NCBI RefSeq assembly: GCF_001687335.1
Contig: NZ_MAGO01000009.1
Coordinates: 1 to 64,000, forward strand
Reading direction: 5' to 3'
Length of the DNA stretch: 64,000 nt
Source: Dissulfuribacter thermophilus
GTDB lineage: Bacteria > Desulfobacterota > Dissulfuribacteria > Dissulfuribacterales > Dissulfuribacteraceae
Shown here piece after piece: positions 23,010 through 31,960 of this stretch. Position numbers and translations under genes: made by a program. A model generated the notes under the pieces. That model saw only the letters and a list, made by a program, of their open reading frames with translations, did no database searches and had not been told where the DNA came from. Every line of letters starts with the position of its first letter. Position 1 is the first letter of the stretch.

Positions 23010-23991
23010 TGGTTATCCCCCTTTTTAGCATTTCAAGCCCCAGAGACGCCACCATTGCTGCATTGTCTGTACATAATAGAGGGCTGGGAACTAGGAATTG
23101 AATTTTGCGTCTTTGGGCTTCTGTCTCTAAGGCATCCCTTAACCTCTTGTTTGCCGCAACTCCTCCTGACAGGACTATTGTATCCAAGGAGTATTCCTGT
23201 GCTGCTCGAATGGCCTTATCAACAATTACCTCTACAACTGCCTCTTCAAATGATGCAGCCACATCTTCCGTAGGTACATCTTGACCGGCATTTTTAATCT
23301 TTCGAATGGTATTTATCACTGCGGTCTTGAGGCCACTAAAGCTAAAATCGTAAGGGGTTTCGGCCAATCGGGCCCTAGGAAAGGCAAATCTTGTTCTATC
23401 TCCTTTTTCAGCCAGCTTGCTTATGATTGGGCCGCCTGGATAAGGGAGCCCAAGGACCTTTGCAACCTTGTCGAATGCCTCGCCTGCAGCATCGTCCCTA
23501 GTTTGTCCCAGGAGTTCGTATTGTATGGCATCCCTTACTATGTAGATACTAGTATGTCCACCTGAAACTATGACTCCGATGTGAGGAAATGGGCAAGATG
23601 GATGTTCAAGGTATATTGCATGGAGGTGGGCATGTACATGATTGACTCCAACAAGTGGGAGTTTTCTTGTGGCAGAAATTGCCTTTGCAAAGGAAAGCCC
23701 AACTACCAAGGCCCCAATTAGTCCGGGCCCCTGGGTAACGGCAATGCAATCTACGTCGTCTAGGGTGATATTTGCATCAGACAGGGCCTTTTCTACAACT
23801 GGCACTATATTTTTCAAATGGTGTCTGCTTGCAAGTTCAGGGACAACACCACCGTAGACGCTGTGGATCTTGACCTGAGACGATACGACGTTTGATAGGA
23901 CCCTATTAGGGGCCTTTAAAACTGCAGCAGCAGTCTCATCACAGGAGGTTTCAATTCCAAGAATGATTTTATTTTCGTTTGCTCTTGACAT
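22972..23991 (-). CDS. tsaD: tRNA N6-threonylcarbamoyladenosine transferase TsaD
   Basis: About 339 aa. It opens IILGIETSCDETAAAVLK, with the iron-binding HVHAHLHAIYLE (about 110), the ASKHA nucleotide segments VSGGHTSIYIV and VLSGGVAANKRL, and a final CTDNAAMVASLGLEMLKRG. I choose ATG 23991 (MSRANENK), which has AAAAGG six bases upstream, over a TTG at 24015. TsaD with TsaB/E and TsaC makes t6A37 on tRNAs reading ANN codons. A tsaC gene lies at 39.6 kb. The promoter must lie near the opposite-strand tRNA-Arg. Confidence 0.96.
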   Translation of the reverse strand: MSRANENKIILGIETSCDETAAAVLKAPNRVLSNVVSSQVKIHSVYGGVVPELASRHHLKNIVPVVEKALSDANITLDDVDCIAVTQGPGLIGALVVGLSFAKAISATRKLPLVGVNHVHAHLHAIYLEHPSCPFPHIGVIVSGGHTSIYIVRDAIQYELLGQTRDDAAGEAFDKVAKVLGLPYPGGPIISKLAEKGDRTRFAFPRARLAETPYDFSFSGLKTAVINTIRKIKNAGQDVPTEDVAASFEEAVVEVIVDKAIRAAQEYSLDTIVLSGGVAANKRLRDALETEAQRRKIQFLVPSPLLCTDNAAMVASLGLEMLKRGITIDSAADAYSRAL

Positions 23992-24025
23992 AAAAGCCTT
24001 TTCTGTGGTATCCAAGAGGCGCCGT

Positions 24026-24101
24026 GCCCCCGTAGCTCAGGGGATAGAGCACAGGATTCCTAATCCTGGTGTCGCACGTTCGAATCGTGCCGGGGGCACC
24101 A
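24026..24101 (+). tRNA. tRNA-Arg (anticodon CCU)
   Basis: Acceptor GCCCCCG (24026-24032) pairs with CGGGGGC (24091-24097), followed by A and a genomically encoded CCA. The D-arm starts TAGCTCAG, the anticodon stem CAGGA/TCCTG encloses TTCCTAA with anticodon CCT at 24059-24061, and the T-loop reads GTTCGAATC. It decodes AGG. It sits between the divergent starts/ends of tsaD and acs on the other strand. Confidence 0.97.
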
Positions 24102-24120
24102 GCTTTTTCCTCTCTCAGTT

Positions 24121-26022
24121 TTAATCTTCCAAAGTCGATGTATCCCCTATTTCCAAACCTAACTCTTGGGCTCTTAATAGCCTGCGCATGATCTTTCCAG
24201 ACCTCGTTTTTGGAAGTTTTTCTACAAATTCAACAAATTTTGGCGTTGCAATAGGGCCGAGTTCGTGCCTGACGTGTTGTATTATGGTCTTTCTAAGGCC
24301 GTCTGAGGGAGACTTGTCAGCGCGAAGTACTACGAAGACCTTGATCACTTCACCTTTTATGTCGTCTGGGATTCCAATAGCGGCGGCCTCAGCAACGGCT
24401 GGGTGACTTACCAGGGCATTTTCTATGTCTGCAGTGCCAATCCTGTGTCCTGCCACATTGAGCACGTCATCAGAGCGACCGAGGACTGAAAAATATCCCT
24501 CTTCATCGCACACTGCAATATCTCCGGTGCAATAGCAATTGGGGATAACGTTCCAGATCTCTTTATATCTTTCAGGATCACCATAGATGGTGCGCATCAT
24601 ATAGGGCAGGGGTTGACGAAGTACCAGGTTTCCGCCTTGGCCTGCTGGAACAGGATTACCCGCTTCATCAACGACGTCTGCAACAACGCCTGGCATGGGC
24701 TTTCCAGCACGCCCTGGTTTGTTGGGCATAGCAGGCATGGTACCAAGAATAGGAGATGCCACTTCAGTCTGCCAGAAATTGTCAATGCAGTGGCCATTAT
24801 TTTCAAGGATTACCTTTTGGGCAAAGTTCCATGCCTCGGGATTGAGTGGCTCTCCAGCAGAGGCAAGGATTCTGAGGGTAGATCTGTCATATTTTTTGAT
24901 GTGTTCTTCTCCAAACCTCATGAACATACGTATGGCAGTGGGGGCTGTAAACATCACTGAGACCCCATATTTTTGTACCATCTCCCATACCACTCCTGGA
25001 TGAGGGTAATCTGGTGCGCCTTCTCTTATGAGTATGGTAGCTCCTGCGCAAAGAGGGCCATAAACTATGTAGGAATGACCGACTATCCAGCCAATATCAG
25101 AAGTGGACCAGTAGACGTCTTTGTCCTTCACGTCAAAGAAGGCCTTTGTGAGATAATAAGTCCCAACCATGAATCCCCCATGGACGTGGACCACTCCCTT
25201 GGGCTTTCCTGTCGTACCCGAGGTGTAGAGGATGAAAAGGGGATCTTCTGAGTCCATGACTTCAGCAGGGCAGTGGTGAGAGTGGGAATTTAATAGTTCC
25301 CAGAAGTCATATTCCCATTCGCTCAATTCAATCTTCGGCTCCTGTCTCCTTAAGACTATAATATTTTCCACAAAGTCCAGGTCTTTTACTGCCTCATCCA
25401 CAGTGGCCTTTAGCCTTACGACCTTCCCCCTCCTGTATCCAATGTCGGCACAGATGACCATCTTGGCCTTGGAGTCCAATATCCTGGACATTAACGCCCC
25501 AGAACCCATCCCAGCATAGACTACGGAATGGATGGCGCCAATACGGGCACATGCTAGCATTGCAATGATGCCTTCAATGGTCAGGGGCATGTAGATTACC
25601 ACCCTGTCTCCCTTTTTGATCCCCTTGGCCTTAAGGGCATTGGCGAATTGGTTTACCCTGTCTCGTAATTGTCCGTAGGTGGCAACGAGTTCTTCACCTT
25701 CTTCAGAGAGCCAGATAATCGCCACCTTGTTCCTGCGCCAGGAATCAGCATGCCTGTCTAGGGCGTTGACTGTGATGTTGGTCTTACCGCCTATAAACCA
25801 CTTGTGGTGTGGAAGATTGATTTCTCTTACCTTTTCCCAGGGCTCAAACCACACGAGTTCATTGGCAATCTGCCCCCAAAAGCCTTCAGGATCCCTTATT
25901 GAATAGGCATAAACAGAATCATAATCTTTGATAAAGGCTTCTTCTATCACTCGCTGCGGAGGGACGATCTTCTCGTCTATCTTGGTCAGGGCCTCAATTT
26001 CTTGCTTAAAATTTTTTCCCAT
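24121..26022 (-). CDS. acs: Acetyl-CoA synthetase
   Basis: About 633 aa. ANL-superfamily motifs: YTSGTTGKPKGVVHVHGG (P-loop), NFWQTEVASPI (A5-type), YCTGDIAVCDEEGYFSVLGR, and the C-terminal KTRSGKIMRRLLR with the lysine that is acetylated in other Acs enzymes. The WYFEPWEKV-like acetyl-CoA synthetase N terminus is seen as LVWFEPWEKVREINLPHHKW. GGGAGG just upstream supports ATG 26022; a GTG at 26034 would bury it. It activates acetate with ATP and CoA, useful for acetate uptake or oxidation in an anaerobe. Monocistronic. Confidence 0.95.
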   Translation of the reverse strand: MGKNFKQEIEALTKIDEKIVPPQRVIEEAFIKDYDSVYAYSIRDPEGFWGQIANELVWFEPWEKVREINLPHHKWFIGGKTNITVNALDRHADSWRRNKVAIIWLSEEGEELVATYGQLRDRVNQFANALKAKGIKKGDRVVIYMPLTIEGIIAMLACARIGAIHSVVYAGMGSGALMSRILDSKAKMVICADIGYRRGKVVRLKATVDEAVKDLDFVENIIVLRRQEPKIELSEWEYDFWELLNSHSHHCPAEVMDSEDPLFILYTSGTTGKPKGVVHVHGGFMVGTYYLTKAFFDVKDKDVYWSTSDIGWIVGHSYIVYGPLCAGATILIREGAPDYPHPGVVWEMVQKYGVSVMFTAPTAIRMFMRFGEEHIKKYDRSTLRILASAGEPLNPEAWNFAQKVILENNGHCIDNFWQTEVASPILGTMPAMPNKPGRAGKPMPGVVADVVDEAGNPVPAGQGGNLVLRQPLPYMMRTIYGDPERYKEIWNVIPNCYCTGDIAVCDEEGYFSVLGRSDDVLNVAGHRIGTADIENALVSHPAVAEAAAIGIPDDIKGEVIKVFVVLRADKSPSDGLRKTIIQHVRHELGPIATPKFVEFVEKLPKTRSGKIMRRLLRAQELGLEIGDTSTLED

Positions 26023-26130
26023 AGTTCCTCCCACTCGATTATGATAATCTTTTAAAAATTTACTTCATTTGGGTAATCGCAAATTTGAATTTAAGCAAGA
26101 GATTAGTTTGAATTGGTAGGAGATAAGATT

Positions 26131-26862
26131 ATGAATCAGAGAGAAATTCCGTTAGATGAGAGGATAATCTTCGCACTCGACGTCCCCTCAAAGAAGTTGG
26201 CCCAAGAGTGGGTGAGACGCCTGGAGGGAGAGGTCAGGTTTTTCAAGGTAGGGCTCGAGCTCTTTTCCTCTGCGGGTCCGGACATTGTAGAGTGGTTGAT
26301 TGGGCAAAACTTTAAGGTGATGTTGGATTTAAAGTTTTTCGACGTTCCAGAGACTGTTAAGCGGGCCGTAGCGAATCTAAAGGGCACGGGCATAAGCTTT
26401 TTGACAGTCCATGGCTTCAAGTCAGTTGTTCAGGCAGCCCTTGAGGCAGATCCAGACTTTGAACTATTGGCAGTGACTGTGCTTACCAGTTTCTCAGAAG
26501 AGGATAAGAAAGATCTTGGCATTGGCGAGGCACGTACAATTCAAGACGTAGTCCTTGAGAGGGCTAAAGGTGCAGTAGCCCTAGGGTGCCATGGTATAGT
26601 CTGCTCTCCTAGGGAACTGGTGCTACTTCGTAAGGAATTGGGGTTTGACTTCAAATGTGTGACTCCAGGTATTCGGCCATCTTTTTCCTCTAAGGTTATT
26701 CAACGAGACGATCAGGCAAGGACCGAGACTCCTGGTGTGGCAATTTCTTCAGGGGCTGATCATATAGTGATTGGTAGGCCTATAAGGAATGCCGAAGATC
26801 CAGTGGGAGCCGCTCGTCTTATAAAACAAGAAATTTTAAATTATCTTAAAAGCCCATCTTGA
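26131..26862 (+). CDS. pyrF: Orotidine 5-prime-phosphate decarboxylase PyrF
   Basis: About 243 aa. It opens DERIIFALDVPSKKLAQEWV, has the catalytic MLDLKFFDVPETV (the Asp-x-Lys-x-x-Asp triad region, about residue 65-77), TVHGFKSVVQAALE, CVTPGIRPS and IVIGRPIRNAEDPVGAARLI. The last step of UMP synthesis. TAGGAGAT lies 6 nt upstream of ATG 26131, which I prefer to an upstream TTG at 26113. A tRNA-Phe follows 40 nt downstream on the same strand, possibly in the same transcript. Confidence 0.96.
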   Translation: MNQREIPLDERIIFALDVPSKKLAQEWVRRLEGEVRFFKVGLELFSSAGPDIVEWLIGQNFKVMLDLKFFDVPETVKRAVANLKGTGISFLTVHGFKSVVQAALEADPDFELLAVTVLTSFSEEDKKDLGIGEARTIQDVVLERAKGAVALGCHGIVCSPRELVLLRKELGFDFKCVTPGIRPSFSSKVIQRDDQARTETPGVAISSGADHIVIGRPIRNAEDPVGAARLIKQEILNYLKSPS

Positions 26863-26902
26863 CAAATATCTCATGCTTGGGAATAATGCAGACACAATTT
26901 GA

Positions 26903-26978
26903 GCCGGGATAGCTCAGTCGGTAGAGCAGTGGACTGAAAATCCACGTGTCCCCCGTTCGATTCGGGGTCCCGGCACCA
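26903..26978 (+). tRNA. tRNA-Phe (anticodon GAA)
   Basis: Acceptor GCCGGGA (26903-26909) pairs with TCCCGGC (26968-26974), then A and encoded CCA. Anticodon stem GTGGA/TCCAC encloses CTGAAAA with GAA at 26936-26938. The T-loop reads GTTCGATTC. Confidence 0.97.
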
Positions 26979-26986
26979 GAAAATTC

Positions 26987-27020
26987 AGGCACTTACGAGT
27001 TTTCGTAAGTGCCTTTTTTA
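26987..27020 (+). terminator. Rho-independent terminator after tRNA-Phe
   Basis: Perfect 12-bp stem AGGCACTTACGA/TCGTAAGTGCCT, 4-nt loop GTTT, followed by TTTTTA. It ends the pyrF/tRNA-Phe transcript. Confidence 0.95.
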
Positions 27021-27328
27021 ATGAGAGATAACTCAGAGATAACCAGTGTGCGAAAATAAATTCTAGAATTTTTTCTAATCGATTCTTAGAAAACTGTCCA
27101 ATTCCCTCAACTAAATCAATTCTGTTGACCGTATATATCTGTGAAATCAGCCTATTCCATATCAAGAAGGACATTCGTCAACAACAAGATTACAAGTAGG
27201 CCAGACTATGATCCATCTTATGACATAAGCCTGGAGCCATGGTGTGTGGACAGGCCTGCACTGTGTGGTAATTTTGTAGACATTGGAGTCGTGGAACTGG
27301 AAGGGCCTTTCCTCATCGAGTATTTAAC
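27021..27328. other. Intergenic stretch without recognised gene
   Basis: About 308 nt between the tRNA-Phe terminator and nrdG. It contains no hairpin-T terminator, no tRNA 3-prime duplicate and no integrase. A 63-codon plus-strand frame from a GTG at 27141 has no Shine-Dalgarno and no recognisable product. Confidence 0.5.
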
Positions 27329-27937
27329 TTAACTAATAAAATGTCTTGATTTTAAAGAAGGAGAGGGCCTATAGGCCTGGACAATATGTTTAGAGTCTTT
27401 AGGGAGCCAACGCCTTATCTCTTGGATATCTAATTCATTAAGGAGGCCAGGGACCAAGGTGGTCCTGAAGAGGTGGGATATGTTGCTTTTTGAAATGATT
27501 TCTATTGAACGCTTTATAACAGATGTATCCACCTTGCATCCTGAAAGCTTTTCATATTTTCTCCATGGGGCCTTGACATCCATTGCAATGAAGTCCAGTA
27601 GCCCCATTTGAATGAGTTGGTCGAGGACCCTAGGTCTGCTTCCGTTTGTATCAAGTTTGATTTCGAATCCAAGCCTCTTAATCTCCTGAAGGAAAAAAGG
27701 GAGATCTGGGTGTATGGTTGGCTCTCCTCCTGAGATCACTACTGCCTTAAGCCGTCCCCTCCTTTTTGATAGAAACTCCAATACTTTTACCATCTCGTTT
27801 GAGCCATGTCCTGTGGGAATTAGCCCACTGTTATGGCAAAAGGGACAGGCAAAATTACAACCCTGGGTAAACACGATTGCTGCAACCCTTCCTGGATAGT
27901 CTGAGAGGGTAAATGGTGTGAGGCCTCCGATTTCCAT
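27329..27937 (-). CDS. nrdG: Anaerobic ribonucleotide reductase activating protein NrdG
   Basis: 202 aa radical SAM enzyme. It opens IGGLTPFTLSDYPGRVAAIV, with the cluster motif CNFACPFCHN (CxxxCxxC, residues about 26-33) and the SAM-binding ISGGEPTIHPDLP. Length and start fit the NrdG-like activase that installs the glycyl radical in NrdD. It lies 7 nt after the nrdD stop on the same strand, confirming the partner. It works only under anaerobic conditions because the cluster and radical are oxygen-sensitive. Confidence 0.93.
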   Translation of the reverse strand: MEIGGLTPFTLSDYPGRVAAIVFTQGCNFACPFCHNSGLIPTGHGSNEMVKVLEFLSKRRGRLKAVVISGGEPTIHPDLPFFLQEIKRLGFEIKLDTNGSRPRVLDQLIQMGLLDFIAMDVKAPWRKYEKLSGCKVDTSVIKRSIEIISKSNISHLFRTTLVPGLLNELDIQEIRRWLPKDSKHIVQAYRPSPSLKSRHFIS

Positions 27938-27944
27938 TTCTATA

Positions 27945-30071
27945 TCAGACTGAGAATCTGGATCTTATGGTGAATTCTGCCTGTTTCCCATCGTTCCACT
28001 GGTTGACTGGCCTGAGGTAGCCCACTACTCGTGAGTATATTTCGGTAGATGCCCCGCATTTTGGGCATTGTAGCTGCTCGCCTTCAAGGTATCCGTGGCT
28101 CGGGCATATGGAAAACGAAGGCGTGATAGTGAAGTAGGGGAGGGAATAGTTCTCGCACACCATTCGGACGAAATCCTTCACTGCCTGGGGGTCTGGGGCT
28201 GCCTCTCCCAAAAAGACATGAAGTACTGTACCGCCAGTGTATCTTGACTGAAGGGGTTCTTGCAGATCCAGGACCTGAATGATGTCGTCAGTAAAATCAA
28301 CAGGCAGATGGGTGGAATTGGTGTAAAATGGGGTATCGGTCTTTTCCATGTTTGCTATCTTGATCCCTGGAAATCGTTTGGTGTCTAGCTTGGCGAGCCT
28401 GTATGCAGTCCCCTCGCCAGGAGTTGCCTCTAGATTGTAGAGGTTGCCAGTCTCCTCTTGAAAACGCACGAGCACGTCCTTCATAAAATCCAAGACTCTT
28501 GCGGCAAAGGCCACGGCTTCAGGGTCTGAGAGGTCTTTCCCAAACATATTCAGGCACGCCTCGTTCATACCTATGAGCCCTATGGTGGAAAAGTGATTGG
28601 ACCAATAATTTCCGTGTCGCTCTTTGATGTGCCGTAGGTAAAACTTGGTATATGGATAAAGTCCTTGCTCTGAAAATCTTTCTAGGACCTTTCGTTTGCA
28701 TTCAAGACTGGTCCTCGATATCTCCATCATGCGCTCAAGCTGTTCCAGGAATTCTGCTTCACTGTTTGACCTATAACCTATGGCAGCCATGTTGATAGTG
28801 ACCACACCTATGGAGCCTGTAAGGGGATTTGCTCCAAAGAGGCCTCCGCCCTTTTTTTCAAGTGCTCGGACGTCGAGCCTGAGACGGCAACACATAGAAC
28901 GGGCATCGTCTGGAGACATGTCAGAGGTGACAAAATTTGCGAAGTAAGGGATGCCATATCTTGCTGTGACCTCCCATAGTCTAGAAAGTCCAGGGTTTTC
29001 CCAGTCAAAGTCTGGGGTTATGTTGTATGTGGGAATGGGAAACGTGAACACCCTACCCCTTGCATCGCCTTCAGACATCACCTCTAAGAAGGCCTGGTTA
29101 AGCATGTTCATTTCTTCCTGGAATTCACCATATGTCTCTGGTTTGAATTCACCTCCAATAACCACCCGCTGATCCTTCAGTGTCTTTGGGGGCTCGAGAT
29201 CCATGGTGAGGTTCGTAAAAGGCGTTTGGAATCCCACGCGGGTGGGAACGTTTAGGTTGAATACGAATTCCTGAAGCGCTTGTTTGACCTCACGATATGT
29301 GAGTTTGTCGTACCTTATAAATGGTGCCAGCAGTGTGTCAAAATTTGAAAAGGCCTGCGCACCTGCAGCCTCCCCTTGAAGGGTATAAAAGAAGTTGACT
29401 ATCTGGCCCAGGGCACTACGAAAGTGCCTTGCAGGGCTGCTTTCAGCCTTTCCTGGGGCCCCTCTGAAGCCGGACATTAAAAGGTCTTGAAGATCCCAGC
29501 CAACACAGTACACGGACAACAGACCAAGGTCATGGATGTGAATGTCGCCTCTAAGATGCGCCTCTCGTACCTCTGGGGTGTATATCTTATTGAGCCAATA
29601 GGTCTTTGTGACCTCGCTCGATACATAGTTGTTGAGGCCTTGGAGGGAATAGGCCATATTGCTGTTTTCTCGAACCTTCCAGTCCAATCTTTCCAGATAG
29701 TTCTCTATAAGGTCAATGTCGGCCTTTTGTACCATCTGTCGGATTCTGGCGTGCTGGTCTCGGTAAAGAATGTAGGCCTTTGCAGTCTTTTTGAATGGAG
29801 AGGCCAGGAGCACCTCTTCAACAAGGTCCTGTATCTCCTCAACACTTGGCATTACGTCTGCGAATACAGCCTGGGCGAGGGTGAGTACCCTTATGGTCAG
29901 GCGCTTTGCCTCCACGTCTCCAAATTCGCCAGTGGCACGGCCTGCCTTTAGTATGGCTGTGGTAATCTTTGTTGAGTCAAAAGGGACTATGCGTCCATCC
30001 CGTTTGATGATTTTGTCGAACACAAATATAGGTGAATCCTCTGCTGCAAATACTCTGTCTTTGGACTGCAT
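27945..30071 (-). CDS. nrdD: Anaerobic ribonucleoside-triphosphate reductase NrdD
   Basis: 708 aa. An N-terminal ATP-cone (about 15-105: IIKRDGRIVPFDSTKITTAI) is followed by the ten-stranded barrel (SNMAYSLQGLNNYVSSEV; double Cys in RSMCCRLRLDV). The C terminus has the zinc knuckle CPSHGYLEGEQLQCPKCG and the glycyl-radical loop SRVVGYLRPVNQWNDGKQ, where the Gly of VVGY is the radical site. It makes dNTPs without oxygen. No other ribonucleotide reductase is in the window. The downstream nrdG is its activase. Confidence 0.96.
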   Translation of the reverse strand: MQSKDRVFAAEDSPIFVFDKIIKRDGRIVPFDSTKITTAILKAGRATGEFGDVEAKRLTIRVLTLAQAVFADVMPSVEEIQDLVEEVLLASPFKKTAKAYILYRDQHARIRQMVQKADIDLIENYLERLDWKVRENSNMAYSLQGLNNYVSSEVTKTYWLNKIYTPEVREAHLRGDIHIHDLGLLSVYCVGWDLQDLLMSGFRGAPGKAESSPARHFRSALGQIVNFFYTLQGEAAGAQAFSNFDTLLAPFIRYDKLTYREVKQALQEFVFNLNVPTRVGFQTPFTNLTMDLEPPKTLKDQRVVIGGEFKPETYGEFQEEMNMLNQAFLEVMSEGDARGRVFTFPIPTYNITPDFDWENPGLSRLWEVTARYGIPYFANFVTSDMSPDDARSMCCRLRLDVRALEKKGGGLFGANPLTGSIGVVTINMAAIGYRSNSEAEFLEQLERMMEISRTSLECKRKVLERFSEQGLYPYTKFYLRHIKERHGNYWSNHFSTIGLIGMNEACLNMFGKDLSDPEAVAFAARVLDFMKDVLVRFQEETGNLYNLEATPGEGTAYRLAKLDTKRFPGIKIANMEKTDTPFYTNSTHLPVDFTDDIIQVLDLQEPLQSRYTGGTVLHVFLGEAAPDPQAVKDFVRMVCENYSLPYFTITPSFSICPSHGYLEGEQLQCPKCGASTEIYSRVVGYLRPVNQWNDGKQAEFTIRSRFSV

Positions 30072-30193
30072 TTTCTCTCCTTTTTTGATTTTAATACATG
30101 ATGTTGGTGGCTATATCTATGAGGGCACAATATATCGTGCGTAATCGTTAAGTCAATCACTTTTTAGGGATTGGGTGATGAGATGAGATGGGG

Positions 30194-30226
30194 GTAGAGG
30201 GGTTAGCTTATATTGCTAACCCCTAC
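30194..30226. terminator. Perfect hairpin downstream of the amphi-Trp gene
   Basis: GGGGTTAGC (30199-30207) pairs with GCTAACCCC (30215-30223) around a 7-nt loop, extended by GTAG/CTAC with a bulge. No clear T-run follows on either strand, so it could be a weak terminator or a small palindromic repeat. Confidence 0.45.
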
Positions 30227-30251
30227 AAATAAGACCTTATTGGTGTCAAAA

Positions 30252-30521
30252 TTAATTTATCACTACACCGCCTGGCTCCTCTCCACCTTCAGTCCATTCA
30301 AGTTCGATCTCAAGGGAGTATTTTTTCTTGTGTTTCACTTCTTCCTCCACCTTGATCTCGAGGACCATATTCTCCGGCAGAGAGACTTCGACACTCTGTG
30401 CATTATTGCTTAGACTCACTTTGCCCTCTTCCACCTTGTCAGCAATGAGGCGGAGGATTCCGGCGATCTCAGACCTGTTTTTTCTCTCCTCACTCTTGAA
30501 AAGTATTGTTTCACGTCCCAT
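30252..30521 (-). CDS. amphi-Trp domain protein
   Basis: About 89 aa. The layout is that of amphi-Trp domain proteins: N-terminal helical part (SEERKNRSEIAGILRLIADK), then a strand-turn-strand stretch (GKVSLSNNAQSVEVSLPENM) and a charged amphipathic C terminus ending in LEWTEGGEEPGG. Their role is unknown; they are common in anaerobes and archaea. AAGGAGGT precedes ATG 30521, which makes this start secure over a longer frame from 30536. The gene is monocistronic, between nrdD and a radical SAM gene. Confidence 0.8.
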   Translation of the reverse strand: MGRETILFKSEERKNRSEIAGILRLIADKVEEGKVSLSNNAQSVEVSLPENMVLEIKVEEEVKHKKKYSLEIELEWTEGGEEPGGVVIN

Positions 30522-30658
30522 AGTGACCTCCTTCATATAATTACAAACGGATTAAAATGGTTTGTTTTTAGAGAAAATTGTTCTTCTAACATACAATTAT
30601 CACTTATTGCCTTTGTGCAAGCCAATATGAAGGGCAAAAGGAACCATGACTAATGGCA

Positions 30659-31714
30659 TCAAATGTTGAATAATTTTGATCTGGAGCGGATTCTTCTCTT
30701 GGGTGAATCTTCATTTTTGTTCTGGCTTTGGAGTGAATAATCTGGACACAGTGGTCTCAAGCCCGCTTCTTGTAAAAGCCTTTGACAGTCTCGGACAGAG
30801 AGACCTCGTCCTTCCTCGGTGTTTTCTCTGGTATCCCTGGGGTTGGAGGCTGTCTCTGCCCATACGATATTAGCACCGGCCATAAGAGAGGGCATGTTGG
30901 GCTCATGGGTACAATTGAACGGAGTCCCCATATAGAGACCGATGGCCGCGACAACAAGAGACAGTTCCATTTCAGTAATGGTCCCTTTCTCATAGAGCCG
31001 AGAGCCGGCAATGGGTATTCGTCTCATTGCCCCGCTGAATACAGCACCGTATTGCCTTCCTACCTTGGCTGCGGCTACTATGTCTTCAGGGGTATGTTCT
31101 GGACCTAGGGGCTCCACACAATACGTAAGAATAAGTCCGGCATCTTTAGCCGCCTCGATGGTTTCTATTCTCCTTTTAACCGCAATACCAGTATCCAACC
31201 CTTCCCTAAGGCGAACCGTATGATAGACACCGACAAAACCGGCCTCTTTTAGGGCCATGGCCTCCTGGTCGGTGAAATCTTTAATGTTGGCCACCAATGG
31301 GGTTTCAGGTTTGAGGGCCTTTTTTACAGCATAGGCATATTCAAAAAAACGATCCATGGGAAAATCAGCCGTAATCATGAGGTAGATGGCATTTGCACCA
31401 TCGGCCTCCATACGAAGGGCCAAATCAACGGCTGCCTCTAGACCTATTTCTTTATTTTCTTTAAAGACACCACTACCTTTGCCAAAGCTACAGAAGCCAC
31501 AATCCATAGGACAGGGAGCTACATTTATCCCTATTTGGCCATGGACCTCGGCCAGACCGCCATTGGCCTCAAAGGTAAGTCGTCGGGCCAGATAGAGCAG
31601 ATGATAGTATTCCTCTGACCCCGGCCGGACTTGATAGAGAAGGGCTCTAAGATCATCGTCTGAAAGCCTTTGCCCATCTTTAGCCTTTTTGAAAATTTCG
31701 TTGAGCTGTCTCAT
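30659..31714 (-). CDS. Radical SAM enzyme, BioB/HydE-like family, specificity unknown
   Basis: 351 aa. Short helical N terminus with LSDDDLRALLYQ, as in BioB-like enzymes (residues about 17-28), then the cluster motif APCPMDCGFCSFGKG (CxxxCxxC, about 68-75). The barrel segments EADGANAIYLM, ITADFPMDRFFEYA, CVEPLGPEHTPEDIV and SGAMRRIPIAGSRLYEKGTI follow. The RRIPIAGSR stretch resembles biotin-synthase-type active-site loops, but the partner Cys residues of BioB's auxiliary cluster are not evident. It stands alone, so context gives no substrate. The last 25 residues are basic and poorly conserved. Confidence 0.75.
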   Translation of the reverse strand: MRQLNEIFKKAKDGQRLSDDDLRALLYQVRPGSEEYYHLLYLARRLTFEANGGLAEVHGQIGINVAPCPMDCGFCSFGKGSGVFKENKEIGLEAAVDLALRMEADGANAIYLMITADFPMDRFFEYAYAVKKALKPETPLVANIKDFTDQEAMALKEAGFVGVYHTVRLREGLDTGIAVKRRIETIEAAKDAGLILTYCVEPLGPEHTPEDIVAAAKVGRQYGAVFSGAMRRIPIAGSRLYEKGTITEMELSLVVAAIGLYMGTPFNCTHEPNMPSLMAGANIVWAETASNPRDTRENTEEGRGLSVRDCQRLLQEAGLRPLCPDYSLQSQNKNEDSPKRRIRSRSKLFNI

Positions 31715-31780
31715 TTTTATTGTCTCCTGTTTTCAATAATGAATCCTATGTGTTAGGGCGTCATTTTGTCATATACATAT

Positions 31781-31960
31781 CTAATTTCTAATGGAACTGT
31801 TTTGGGATAAAGGTTTGACTCTAATTCCCTGTGATGCCACGACCTTATAGTCTTTAGCCATAAGATGATCTCCAAGGAGTTGGACAAGGTTATTGATAAC
31901 AGCATTTTGTTTTCCCATGGGGGCTAATTCTATTTTACCGTGAAAATACCCGTTCTTCAG
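31781..31960 (-). pseudogene. Possible 3-prime gene remnant
   Basis: The minus strand reads KNGYFHGKIELAPMGKQNAV, INNLVQLLGDHLMAKDYKVV and ASQGIRVK before a stop at 31781. It looks like the end of a real protein. The upstream part runs straight into the repeat at about 31960, and no continuation is found beyond it. I could not assign a family. A gene truncated by repeat insertion is the favoured reading. Confidence 0.3.

Noticed and set aside
26903-27328. tRNA-Phe as an integration site for a mobile island
   Set aside because: There is no integrase, no repeated 3-prime tRNA end and no cargo; nrdG follows within 350 nt.
27141-27332. 63-codon frame after the tRNA-Phe terminator
   Set aside because: GTG start without Shine-Dalgarno, no family recognised, and it is isolated. 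Kept only as an unexplained gap.
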